Assembly: GCF_036323475.1 (NCBI RefSeq)
Contig: NZ_AP028934.1
Coordinates: forward strand, 806,001-870,000
DNA length: 64,000 nt
Reading direction: 5' to 3'
Source of the DNA: Solobacterium moorei
GTDB taxonomy: Bacteria; Bacillota_I; Bacilli_A; Erysipelotrichales; Erysipelotrichaceae
Part shown: in pieces, positions 1-7,527 of the stretch
Position numbering within the stretch: position 1 is the stretch's first letter
Layout: the number at the start of each line of letters is the position of its first letter
Position numbers and translations under genes: made by a program
Notes under the pieces: model-generated
The model's input: only the letters and a program-made list of their open reading frames with translations
What the model was told of the DNA's origin: nothing
The model's database searches: none

Positions 1-1
1 T

Positions 2-535
2 ATCGGACATCGCATTAAGCAACTACGAATCAAGAATGATCTAACGCTGGAAGAATTAGCCTCAAGAACAGAACTTACGAAGGGCTTTTTGTCACAGTTA
101 GAGCGTAACTTAACATCGCCATCCATTCAGACACTAGCAGATATTGCGGAAGCTCTTGGGGTTGATATGTCACGCTTTTTTGCAGAAGAGCATGAAGAAA
201 AGATTGTCTTTACGCCAGAGGATGTGTTCATTGATGAACAGGATGGTGTGACAACACATTGGATTGTTCCAAATGCACAGAAGAATAATATGGAACCAAT
301 CATCCTACAACTTCAACCTGGTGCTCGTTCAAAACAAATTGAACCGCATCAAGGAGAAGAGTTTGGATATGTATTAAGTGGACGTATTTATCTCGTAAGA
401 GAGGGATACAAAAAAGGCGCTGTGGTAAGACGAGGGGATACATTCTATATCCGTGGGGACGTAGCGCACTATTTAGAAAATCGTGGTAAACAATCAGCAG
501 AAGTGCTTTGGATTAGCACGCCACCAGAATTTTAG
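2..535 (+). CDS. XRE-family regulator with C-terminal cupin domain (5' end outside window)
   Basis: The reading frame is open from base 2 to a TAG at 533-535, so the start lies before the window. The first ~60 residues form a Cro/CI-type helix-turn-helix ([22 protein letters not shown], then [15 protein letters not shown]). The rest is a cupin beta-barrel ([25 protein letters not shown]). HTH-cupin regulators beside potABCD usually control polyamine transport, and this gene ends 13 bases before potA, so it probably belongs to the same operon and senses a polyamine or related ligand; that role is inference. Confidence 0.9.
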   Translation: MGHRIKQLRIKNDLTLEELASRTELTKGFLSQLERNLTSPSIQTLADIAEALGVDMSRFFAEEHEEKIVFTPEDVFIDEQDGVTTHWIVPNAQKNNMEPIILQLQPGARSKQIEPHQGEEFGYVLSGRIYLVREGYKKGAVVRRGDTFYIRGDVAHYLENRGKQSAEVLWISTPPEF

Positions 536-548
536 AGGGAGAATAGAC

Positions 549-2117
549 ATGGCAAAGAAATTGATTGAAGTAAAAAATGTTGTAAAAACTTTTGACAACC
601 AAGTCGTATTAAAGGGAATCTCATTAGATATTTATGAAAATGAGTTCGTAACGCTACTTGGACCGTCTGGTTGTGGTAAGACAACGCTCTTACGTATTAT
701 CGCGGGCTTTATTGAACCAACAGAAGGTCATGTCATCATGGATGGTGAGGATATCGCTCGCATTCCTGCATACAAGCGTGATGTAAATACAGTGTTCCAA
801 CATTATGCATTGTTCCCACACTTAGATGTATATGATAATATTGCGTTTGGTTTAAAGATTAAGAAGCAGCCAAAGGATATCATCGACCAGAAAGTACGTC
901 GTATGATTTCTCTTGTGGGTCTAGAAGGATTTGAACACCGTGATGTTACAATGATGTCAGGTGGACAACAACAGCGTGTAGCGATTGCGCGTGCGCTTGT
1001 AAATGAACCAAAGGTTCTATTATTAGATGAATCCTTGAGTGCGTTAGATAAGAATCTACGTAAGGAAATGCAGCTTGAATTAAAGGAAATTCAGCGTGAG
1101 GTAGGTATTACATTTATTTTTGTTACACACGATCAAGAAGAAGCTCTAACGATGTCTGACAAGATTGTTATCTTAAAGGATGGTGTCATCGAGCAGGTTG
1201 GTTCACCAACAGAAGTTTACAACGAACCAATTAATCAATACTGTGCACGTTTCATCGGTGACTCGAATATTATTGATGGTGTAATGAAGAAGGATAATCT
1301 TGTTAACTTTGATGATGTAGATTACAAGTGTGTAGACTATGGCTTTAGTGAGAATGAACCAGTCGATATTGTAATTCGTCCTGAGGATATCGATATCGTT
1401 GCTAGAAACCGTGGCTTGTTAAATGGTGAAGTAAAGTCTGTATTATTTAAGGGTGTTCACTATGAAGTGATTGTAGAAACATCATCTGGTACATCCAAGA
1501 CTGTTACCATGCACGTAACTGGAGAACATGATGTTATCAATAAAGAAGCGAAGGAACGTATTAGTGCATCTTCCTTTACGATGGACCTTGAAGACGTTGA
1601 TCAATTAACAGACTCTGAAGTTATCGCTCGTGCAAATGCGCAAGCATGGACAGATGAGGGTGAGGATGTTTCCTTAACACATGTAGAATATGATGTGAAG
1701 AAGGAAATTGGCACATATTCATGTACATTCGGTACAGGTGCAGGCACAAAGATTACGGTTAAGATCAATGTAGTAAAACCAACAGCGGTCGAAGATGTAG
1801 ATAATGAAGAAGGTATCCAGGCGTTCGATTTCTATCGTACAGTTGATGAAATCAAGGAATCTGTAGCGCTAGATACAGACTTAATTCGTTGGGCTGATGC
1901 ATATGCCTGGAATATTGAAGATGATTCTCGTGTTGAAATCTGGGATGTGAAGTATGACTTTGATGATGAAAACATCACAGAAGGTGATTACCAGATTACA
2001 TTCTCTACACAGGGTCGTGAGTTAAAGATTGAAACAACAGATAAGATTGAAGCGGGTGAAAGAATTGGATTAAAGTGGAATCCTGAAGATATCCACGTTA
2101 TGAGAAAGATGGGTTAA
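549..2117 (+). CDS. potA: Spermidine/putrescine ABC transporter ATPase PotA with enlarged TOBE region
   Basis: Cytoplasmic ATPase of the PotABCD polyamine importer. Walker [10 protein letters not shown] at residues 38-46, signature MSGGQ at 136-140, Walker B VLLLDE near 156-161, and the H-loop THD near 193. The start at ATG 549 follows a GAGGGAGAA ribosome site. The family is usually near 350-380 residues; this protein has 522. The TOBE fold begins near residue 272 and resumes at about 490 ([16 protein letters not shown]), with roughly 150 acidic residues between. That insert holds two similar units (about 339-408 and 424-490), each with an aspartate-rich start, an A-x-AW core and a G-x-Y strand. 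Its function is unknown. Confidence 0.96.
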   Translation: MAKKLIEVKNVVKTFDNQVVLKGISLDIYENEFVTLLGPSGCGKTTLLRIIAGFIEPTEGHVIMDGEDIARIPAYKRDVNTVFQHYALFPHLDVYDNIAFGLKIKKQPKDIIDQKVRRMISLVGLEGFEHRDVTMMSGGQQQRVAIARALVNEPKVLLLDESLSALDKNLRKEMQLELKEIQREVGITFIFVTHDQEEALTMSDKIVILKDGVIEQVGSPTEVYNEPINQYCARFIGDSNIIDGVMKKDNLVNFDDVDYKCVDYGFSENEPVDIVIRPEDIDIVARNRGLLNGEVKSVLFKGVHYEVIVETSSGTSKTVTMHVTGEHDVINKEAKERISASSFTMDLEDVDQLTDSEVIARANAQAWTDEGEDVSLTHVEYDVKKEIGTYSCTFGTGAGTKITVKINVVKPTAVEDVDNEEGIQAFDFYRTVDEIKESVALDTDLIRWADAYAWNIEDDSRVEIWDVKYDFDDENITEGDYQITFSTQGRELKIETTDKIEAGERIGLKWNPEDIHVMRKMG

Positions 2118-2123
2118 TGTGCG

Positions 2124-2909
2124 ATGAAGTCATTTAATAAATTAATCTATCCGTATTTTGTATGGATGATGATTATGATTGTCATACCGATGTTTATGAT
2201 TGTCATGTATGCAATGACAGTAAAAGGTAATTCTGTTTTAACACTTCAATTTACATTCGATAACTTCACACGTTTCTTCAATGATACGATTTTCCCTAGT
2301 GTTTTATGGTGTAGCTTAAAGATGGCTTTCGTTACGACGGCAATTTGTATTCTTGTAGGCTATCCAACTGCATATATCATGGCAAAGTTAAAGAGCGGTT
2401 CACAAGCGATTATAGTGTTACTCATTACACTACCTATGTGGATTAACATGCTTGTACGTACGTATGCATGGAAGGGTATTTTAGGCTGGTTGGGCTTCAG
2501 TAGTGAAATCAGAGTATATATCGGTATGGTATACAACTTCTTACCATTTATGATTCTACAGATTTATACGGCTCTTTCTAAGATTGATAAGAATTTATTG
2601 ATTGCCGCAAGCGACTTAGGTGCGGATAATAAGCAGACATTCTTGCGTGTTACATTACCGCTTTCTTTAAGTGGTGTTGTAAGTGGTATTACTTTGGTAT
2701 TCTTGCCAGCAGTATCAAGCTTTTTCATTCCTAAGCTACTTGGCGGTGGTCAGTACGTATTGATTGGTAACTTGATTGAAGATTACTTCATCAAGACTGG
2801 TGACTGGAACTTTGGCTCTGCAATCAGTTTGATTATGGCAATCATCATCTTGATTTCGATGTATATCACAAAGAAATTAGATAAAGAACCAGCAGAGGAG
2901 GCAGACTAA
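2124..2909 (+). CDS. potB: Spermidine/putrescine ABC transporter permease PotB
   Basis: Integral membrane permease of 261 residues with about six transmembrane segments. The MetI-type cytoplasmic loop that contacts PotA is visible as AASDLGADNKQTFLRVTLPLSLSG cut short here to its EAA-like core AASDLGA. It starts 7 bases after potA and its TAA overlaps the ATG of potC, so the pair is translationally coupled. Confidence 0.95.
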   Translation: MKSFNKLIYPYFVWMMIMIVIPMFMIVMYAMTVKGNSVLTLQFTFDNFTRFFNDTIFPSVLWCSLKMAFVTTAICILVGYPTAYIMAKLKSGSQAIIVLLITLPMWINMLVRTYAWKGILGWLGFSSEIRVYIGMVYNFLPFMILQIYTALSKIDKNLLIAASDLGADNKQTFLRVTLPLSLSGVVSGITLVFLPAVSSFFIPKLLGGGQYVLIGNLIEDYFIKTGDWNFGSAISLIMAIIILISMYITKKLDKEPAEEAD

Positions 2910-3724
2910 TGGAAAAGAAAAATTCTATTTTTGGGAAGTTATATCTTGCCCTCATCATGGCATTCTTCTACTTGCCAATTCTCTATGTAGTATTCTTTAG
3001 TTTTAACCGTTCTAAATCACTGACTCGCTTTACTGGTTTCTCATTACGTTGGTATGAGAATATGTTCAATAATCGTTCTATCTTAGAGGCAATCTATTAC
3101 ACGGTTTTGTGTGCGGTACTTGCGACATTGATCTCTACACTCATTGGAACAATCACAGCAATTGGTCTTTCCAAATCTAAGCGTATTACACGTGAGTTAT
3201 TCCAACAGGTAAATAACTTGCCAATGTTAAACCCAGAAATCGTTACTGCGATTGGCTTAATGTTGTTCTTTACATCATTAAGAATTCAAACTGGATTTAC
3301 TACGATGTTATTAGCACATATTGCTTTCTGTACACCATATGTAATCCTATCAGTATTACCGCGTTTACGTCGTATTGATAAGAACATGGCAGAGGCTGCG
3401 TTAGACTTAGGCTGTACACCATGGCAAGCGATGTGGAAGGTTATCATCCCACAGATTAAGGGTGGTATTATTGCGGGTGCACTTGTGGCATTCTCAATGT
3501 CCTTCGATGACTTTGTTATATCCATGTTTACGACAGGACCTGGTGTCTCCAATATCTCTATCTATGTATATGCAAACGTAAAACGTGTTAACCCAACAAT
3601 TAATGCGTTAAGTGCGATTATTGTTTATGTCATCACAGTTGTACTCATTGTTGTAAATGTTGTACCTATGATCAATGAAAGAAGAAAGGCAAAGTTAAAT
3701 GCGCAAATTACAGAATCTAACTAA
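2909..3724 (+). CDS. potC: Spermidine/putrescine ABC transporter permease PotC
   Basis: Second permease, 271 residues, about six transmembrane helices, EAA loop EAALDLGCTPWQAMW. The ATG shares a base with the potB stop, and the 3' end overlaps potD by 26 bases. Order and overlaps are those of a normal potABCD operon. Confidence 0.95.
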   Translation: MEKKNSIFGKLYLALIMAFFYLPILYVVFFSFNRSKSLTRFTGFSLRWYENMFNNRSILEAIYYTVLCAVLATLISTLIGTITAIGLSKSKRITRELFQQVNNLPMLNPEIVTAIGLMLFFTSLRIQTGFTTMLLAHIAFCTPYVILSVLPRLRRIDKNMAEAALDLGCTPWQAMWKVIIPQIKGGIIAGALVAFSMSFDDFVISMFTTGPGVSNISIYVYANVKRVNPTINALSAIIVYVITVVLIVVNVVPMINERRKAKLNAQITESN

Positions 3725-4808
3725 ATTAGTATTATGCGCTGCACTTGTAGCTCCACTTGTTGGTTGTGGTGGAGATGACGAAAGTGCAGTAAAGCAAGTT
3801 GGCGACGCAAAAGAAATGTTTGGCTGTAACGTTATCAATGTATTCAACGCTGGAGAATATATCGGTGATCGAGTGATTTCCGACTTTGAAACAATGTATA
3901 ATGCAAAAGTTAACTACGATCTATTTGAATCTAATGAGATGATGTATACAAAGTTACTTGGTGGCTCATCCTATGATGTGCTTGTGCCTAGTGACTATAT
4001 GATCGAACAGTTACTAGCTGAGAAGATGTTACAACCACTGGATAAAAAATCTTATGAAAATCTTGGCTTACTCAATCCATCTGTTGTAGAGTCCCAAAAG
4101 GGATTTGACCCAACTCTTGAATATTCTGTACCATATTTCTGGGGCAATGTTGGTCTTGTTTACAATAAAACAACAGTTGATGAAAAGGATATTGAAGAGG
4201 AAGGTTGGAACATTCTCAAAGATCCTAAGTATAAGGGGAGAATCTTCTTCTACGATTCACAGCGTGATGGCTTCATGATTGCGTTCAAGGCACTTGGTTA
4301 TTCCATGAATACAAATGACCCGAAGGAAATTCAGGAAGCGTATGAATGGCTATCAGAGATGAATGCAACGATGGAACCTGCATATGTTACAGATGAAGTC
4401 ATCGATGGCATGATAAACGCGGAAAAAGATATCGCTGTAATGTATTCGGGAGATGCTACAAACGTTCTTACAGAAAATATGGATATGAGCTGGGTAGCCC
4501 CTAAACAAGGCACAAACATTTGGATTGACGCAATGGTTATTCCAAAGAACAGTAACTGTCCAGGACTTGCCAATAAGTTTATTGATTACATCATCAGTGA
4601 AAGTGTTCAGACACAGAACTCAGAGTGGGTTGGATATACACCAGTTGATTTAAGTGTTCAAGAAGAACTTGCAGGACCAGATGGTGAATTCTTTGAAAAT
4701 CCAGCATACGTTCCACGTACAGGATATAAATTAGATGAAACATTCCATTTCGATGAGCAGCTCAAGGCAAAACTCTCTGACTTGTGGAATAAGGTCAAAG
4801 TACAGTAA
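3699..4808 (+). CDS. potD: Polyamine-binding lipoprotein PotD
   Basis: Extracellular substrate-binding protein, 369 residues. The N-terminus is a lipoprotein signal with a lipobox ending LVGC at about residue 23, so it should be anchored to the outer face of the membrane. The body matches PotD/PotF-type periplasmic-binding folds (SSYDVLVPSDYMIEQL, VPYFWGNVGLVYN). The start overlaps potC, with GAAAGG upstream as ribosome site. It closes the operon. Confidence 0.95.
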   Translation: MRKLQNLTKLVLCAALVAPLVGCGGDDESAVKQVGDAKEMFGCNVINVFNAGEYIGDRVISDFETMYNAKVNYDLFESNEMMYTKLLGGSSYDVLVPSDYMIEQLLAEKMLQPLDKKSYENLGLLNPSVVESQKGFDPTLEYSVPYFWGNVGLVYNKTTVDEKDIEEEGWNILKDPKYKGRIFFYDSQRDGFMIAFKALGYSMNTNDPKEIQEAYEWLSEMNATMEPAYVTDEVIDGMINAEKDIAVMYSGDATNVLTENMDMSWVAPKQGTNIWIDAMVIPKNSNCPGLANKFIDYIISESVQTQNSEWVGYTPVDLSVQEELAGPDGEFFENPAYVPRTGYKLDETFHFDEQLKAKLSDLWNKVKVQ

Positions 4809-4873
4809 TCGCTCACTTTCAAAAAATTACAAAAAATATCTGTAAACTAGAAATAAAAAGTGATATACTTCTA

Positions 4874-4902
4874 TTGCATTCAGTGAATGCTTTCAGTATA
4901 AT
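4874..4902 (+). promoter_or_regulatory. Promoter of the tRNA-Cys/tRNA-Leu pair
   Basis: TTGCAT at 4874-4879 and TATAAT at 4897-4902 are separated by 17 bases and lie about 28 bases before the first tRNA. Confidence 0.7.
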
Positions 4903-4930
4903 AATAAAGCGCTGTAATTTTACAGGGCTT

Positions 4931-5004
4931 GGTTCCTTAGCCAAGTGGTAAGGCAGCAGACTGCAACTCTGCGAGCGCCGGTCCGACTCCGGCAGGAACC
5001 TCCA
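4931..5004 (+). tRNA. tRNA-Cys (GCA)
   Basis: Cloverleaf with acceptor GGTTCCT/AGGAACC, anticodon stem GCAGA/TCTGC and loop carrying GCA. The 3' CCA is encoded (5002-5004). Confidence 0.96.
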
Positions 5005-5005
5005 C

Positions 5006-5092
5006 GGAGATGTGGCGGAATCGGCAGACGCAACGGACTTAAAATCCGTTGTCTGAAAGGACGTATGGGTTCAAGTCCCATCATCTCCACCA
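5006..5092 (+). tRNA. tRNA-Leu (TAA)
   Basis: Acceptor GGAGATG/CATCTCC, long variable arm typical of leucine tRNAs, anticodon TAA in stem ACGGA/TCCGT, encoded CCA. It starts 2 bases after tRNA-Cys, so both are one transcript. Confidence 0.96.
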
Positions 5093-5102
5093 TCAAAAAA
5101 TG

Positions 5103-5123
5103 CTTACTTCGGTAAGTTTTTTT
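5103..5123 (+). terminator. Terminator of the tRNA pair
   Basis: CTTAC-TTCG-GTAAG hairpin followed by seven T. Flanking A and T runs could let it serve the converging gene at 5162 as well. Confidence 0.8.
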
Positions 5124-5161
5124 ATGTGTATACGATGCTAAAAGAAAAGTGATGGTGTCCA

Positions 5162-5512
5162 TCACATAAAACGAGGTAATACGATACAGAGAAGAATTAG
5201 TACAATACTTGCGAATAGTGGGGTATTGTGACGTTGACTTCTTTCTAAGAGGATGCGCTGGCGATAATCTGCATAGGTTGGATCTAAGTCCTTACTTCTT
5301 TGGAATTCAAGAGAGGAGAAATCACCCTTGAGCCACGCTTGTCTAAATGTTCCGACAAAGAATAGAACGGCTGTTAAAATTCCGAGACTGTTTAAAAAGC
5401 CAAAACGAAATGGTTGTATGACGATGCCAACAATCACAGAAAGCAGTATCACAATTCCAACATAAATCCATACTTTGATATCCCTAAATGGGAGAATTAA
5501 TTTTTTTAACAT
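5162..5512 (-). CDS. Small membrane protein of unknown function
   Basis: 116 residues. Hydrophobic segments at about 13-33, 40-58 and 96-114 suggest three membrane spans, with a charged loop between (FQRSKDLDPTYADYRQRILLE). It might belong to a DUF3899-like group, but I do not recognise it with confidence. It converges on the tRNA pair and diverges from sepF. Confidence 0.6.
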   Translation of the reverse strand: MLKKLILPFRDIKVWIYVGIVILLSVIVGIVIQPFRFGFLNSLGILTAVLFFVGTFRQAWLKGDFSSLEFQRSKDLDPTYADYRQRILLERSQRHNTPLFASIVLILLCIVLPRFM

Positions 5513-5617
5513 GGTTACATTTTAACCGATATTTTAAACATGACAATATCCTTGATTATGATTTGTTGAAAATGTGTACTTATTTACAGAAATACGATGT
5601 AAACCGCATGGATAGCG

Positions 5618-5646
5618 TTGTTTATCATTTTTAGGAATGATATAAT
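5618..5646 (+). promoter_or_regulatory. Promoter of the sepF operon
   Basis: TTGTTT at 5618-5623, 17-base spacer, TATAAT at 5641-5646, about 27 bases before the sepF start. Confidence 0.65.
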
Positions 5647-5672
5647 AAGAATCATAAAAAGGGAGATTGTAT

Positions 5673-6080
5673 ATGGTATTCAACAAGATTAAAGAGTTCG
5701 TCGCACCAGTAGATGAAGACGAAGATGAAGGTGAAGAATTACAATTCACAGGAAGAGAGGTACAACCAGTGAGTACTTACGAGTCAAAACAAACAAATTT
5801 GAATAACATTTCTAAAAATACACAAATGGTAATGTTCGAGCCAAGAAGTTTCGAACAAGCTGAGGAGATTGCACGTCACTTAAAACAAACACGTGGCTGC
5901 ATTATCAACTTACACCGTTTACAAAGAGAATATGCACAGCGCACAATTGATTTCTTATCTGGTGTTGTATTTGCGTTAGATGGGACAATTCAGAAGGTTG
6001 GTCATAATGTTATCTTCTGTGCTCCAAGAAATGTTGGTGTTGAAGGGAATATCTCGCTTGATAAGGGTGAAGATGAATAA
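5673..6080 (+). CDS. sepF: Cell division protein SepF
   Basis: 135-residue FtsZ-associated division protein. The acidic linker (residues ~12-25) is followed by the SepF fold with FEPRSFEQAEEIARHLK and IDFLSGVVFALDGTIQKVG. The amphipathic N-terminus (VFNKIKEFV) fits the membrane-targeting helix of the family. ATG 5673 follows GGGAG; the nearby TTG 5667 is less likely. It overlaps ylmH by 8 bases, and sepF-ylmH-divIVA-ileS is a conserved order in Firmicutes division clusters. Confidence 0.93.
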   Translation: MVFNKIKEFVAPVDEDEDEGEELQFTGREVQPVSTYESKQTNLNNISKNTQMVMFEPRSFEQAEEIARHLKQTRGCIINLHRLQREYAQRTIDFLSGVVFALDGTIQKVGHNVIFCAPRNVGVEGNISLDKGEDE

Positions 6081-6813
6081 TCTAGGGAATTACGATTCTC
6101 TGATTGCACATTTGTACGACTTAAAAGAAAAGAGTGAACGTTGGCATAAGAGTGTTTGTTCTGCATTCTTAACGGAAGAAGAACAAGCTATCATTCAAAA
6201 GATATTCACTCCATCACGCTTTGTCCGCTATGATGGCGGATATGATGATGCACGTAAAAAGAAAGTCATCTTTCTCTATGATGAGAAGGATGGCTTTTCA
6301 GATATTGTATGCATGAAGGCTAAAATTGATCAGCGTTTCCGTACAATAGGGCATCGTGATGTATATGGAGCTATCATGAATTTACAGATAGATAAGAGTA
6401 GTTTTGGAGATTTCTGGATTGAGAAAGATGCGATTTACCTCTATACATCAGAGCAGATGGTTGATTTTATCAAAGATTACTTGATTCGTATCAATCAGTT
6501 AACGGTATCATTTGAAAAGATTGATGAGCATCCAAAGCAGGAGTTTAAAACCAAAGAGATTTCCCTAGTTGTGGCAAGTGAAAGAGCGGATGCGTTGGTG
6601 GCTGCTTTAACCCATTCTAGTCGTAGCGATGCGAAGGATTTAATACGCAAAGGATACGTGCAGGTGAATCATATCGAACTTGAAGAGCCTGATAAAATAT
6701 GCAATAATGGGAGTGTTATTTCTATACGTGGAACAGGTAGATTTACCTTTTTGGGATTTAGTCGTAAGACACGTACAGGGAGAATCGTTGCAGAATTTCT
6801 GCAGAATATATAA
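6073..6813 (+). CDS. ylmH: YlmH-like S4-domain RNA-binding protein
   Basis: 246 residues, start ATG 6073 inside the end of sepF with AAGGGTGA upstream. The C-terminal S4 domain (about residues 165-230: RADALVAALTHSSRSDAKDLI, KGYVQVNH) is preceded by the YlmH N-terminal module. YlmH proteins bind the ribosome and act in rescue of stalled large subunits in some Firmicutes; the division-cluster position is conserved. Confidence 0.9.
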   Translation: MNNLGNYDSLIAHLYDLKEKSERWHKSVCSAFLTEEEQAIIQKIFTPSRFVRYDGGYDDARKKKVIFLYDEKDGFSDIVCMKAKIDQRFRTIGHRDVYGAIMNLQIDKSSFGDFWIEKDAIYLYTSEQMVDFIKDYLIRINQLTVSFEKIDEHPKQEFKTKEISLVVASERADALVAALTHSSRSDAKDLIRKGYVQVNHIELEEPDKICNNGSVISIRGTGRFTFLGFSRKTRTGRIVAEFLQNI

Positions 6814-6824
6814 GAGGAGAGAAC

Positions 6825-7307
6825 ATGACGACACGAAGACCGACATTTCGCATCATGAAAAATGGCTATGATCGGTTTGCGGTTGATGATGTGATGGAGC
6901 AATATGCTGCGCAGGTTGCCTTCCTACAAAGAAAGTTGGAACTTTACCAAGAACAGATGGTTGAGACAACGGAGAAGCTGGAGGAATTACAGACACGCTA
7001 CAATGAGATTGAGCGTGCGGTAGATGTGCGGAAAGATGCGGCCGACAGTATTACCAGATTATCTTTGCAGGAAGCTAACGATGTAATGGCGAAAGCACAG
7101 AATAACGCTGATGAGATTGTCAAAGAAGCTTTATCCGTTGCGCGTTCCATATTGCTGGATCTATCGCAATTGTATACTGAAGCTGGTGAGGTCAAAAGTG
7201 ATCTTAGCCAACAACTAACCGATTTACAAAAGAGTTTAGATAACTTTAAACTTCCAAAGCTACCAGATATGGATTGGTTGGAAGAATCTGATAAAGAATT
7301 GCATTGA
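6825..7307 (+). CDS. divIVA: DivIVA-domain protein
   Basis: 160 residues. N-terminal DivIVA membrane-curvature motif (FRIMKNGYDRFAVDDVMEQY) and two coiled-coil stretches (about 28-65 and 80-150). It recruits division or polar growth factors. Preceded by AGGAGAG and followed by the ileS leader. Confidence 0.92.
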   Translation: MTTRRPTFRIMKNGYDRFAVDDVMEQYAAQVAFLQRKLELYQEQMVETTEKLEELQTRYNEIERAVDVRKDAADSITRLSLQEANDVMAKAQNNADEIVKEALSVARSILLDLSQLYTEAGEVKSDLSQQLTDLQKSLDNFKLPKLPDMDWLEESDKELH

Positions 7308-7510
7308 TCAGGACATGCTTTAACAGAAGTGGATTGATAAGAGAGTTCGTGTATGCTGAAAACGAACATGAAGCCTGTTAATAGAATCACCTGTGAGCAA
7401 TCGTACATTCTGCGTTAAAGAAAAGTAATGAGTGTATGACAGCGATGTCATAAACTAAGGTGGTACCGCGTTTAGACGTCCTTAGATTTTTGAGGACGTT
7501 TTTATTTTTA
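7308..7510 (+). promoter_or_regulatory. T-box leader of ileS
   Basis: The conserved T-box segment AAGGTGGTACCGCG is at 7457-7470. It precedes a terminator stem ACGTCCT (7476-7482) / AGGACGT (7493-7499) with a T run to about 7510. An ATC triplet at 7386-7388 fits an isoleucine specifier codon. Uncharged tRNA-Ile would favour antitermination and ileS expression. Confidence 0.93.
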
Positions 7511-7527
7511 TAAAAGAGGAGGGTCAT

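Noticed and set aside
6640-6902. Overlapping short ORFs on both strands at the ylmH/divIVA junction
   Set aside because: All are shadows of the two recognised genes, which have good ribosome sites and clear domains.
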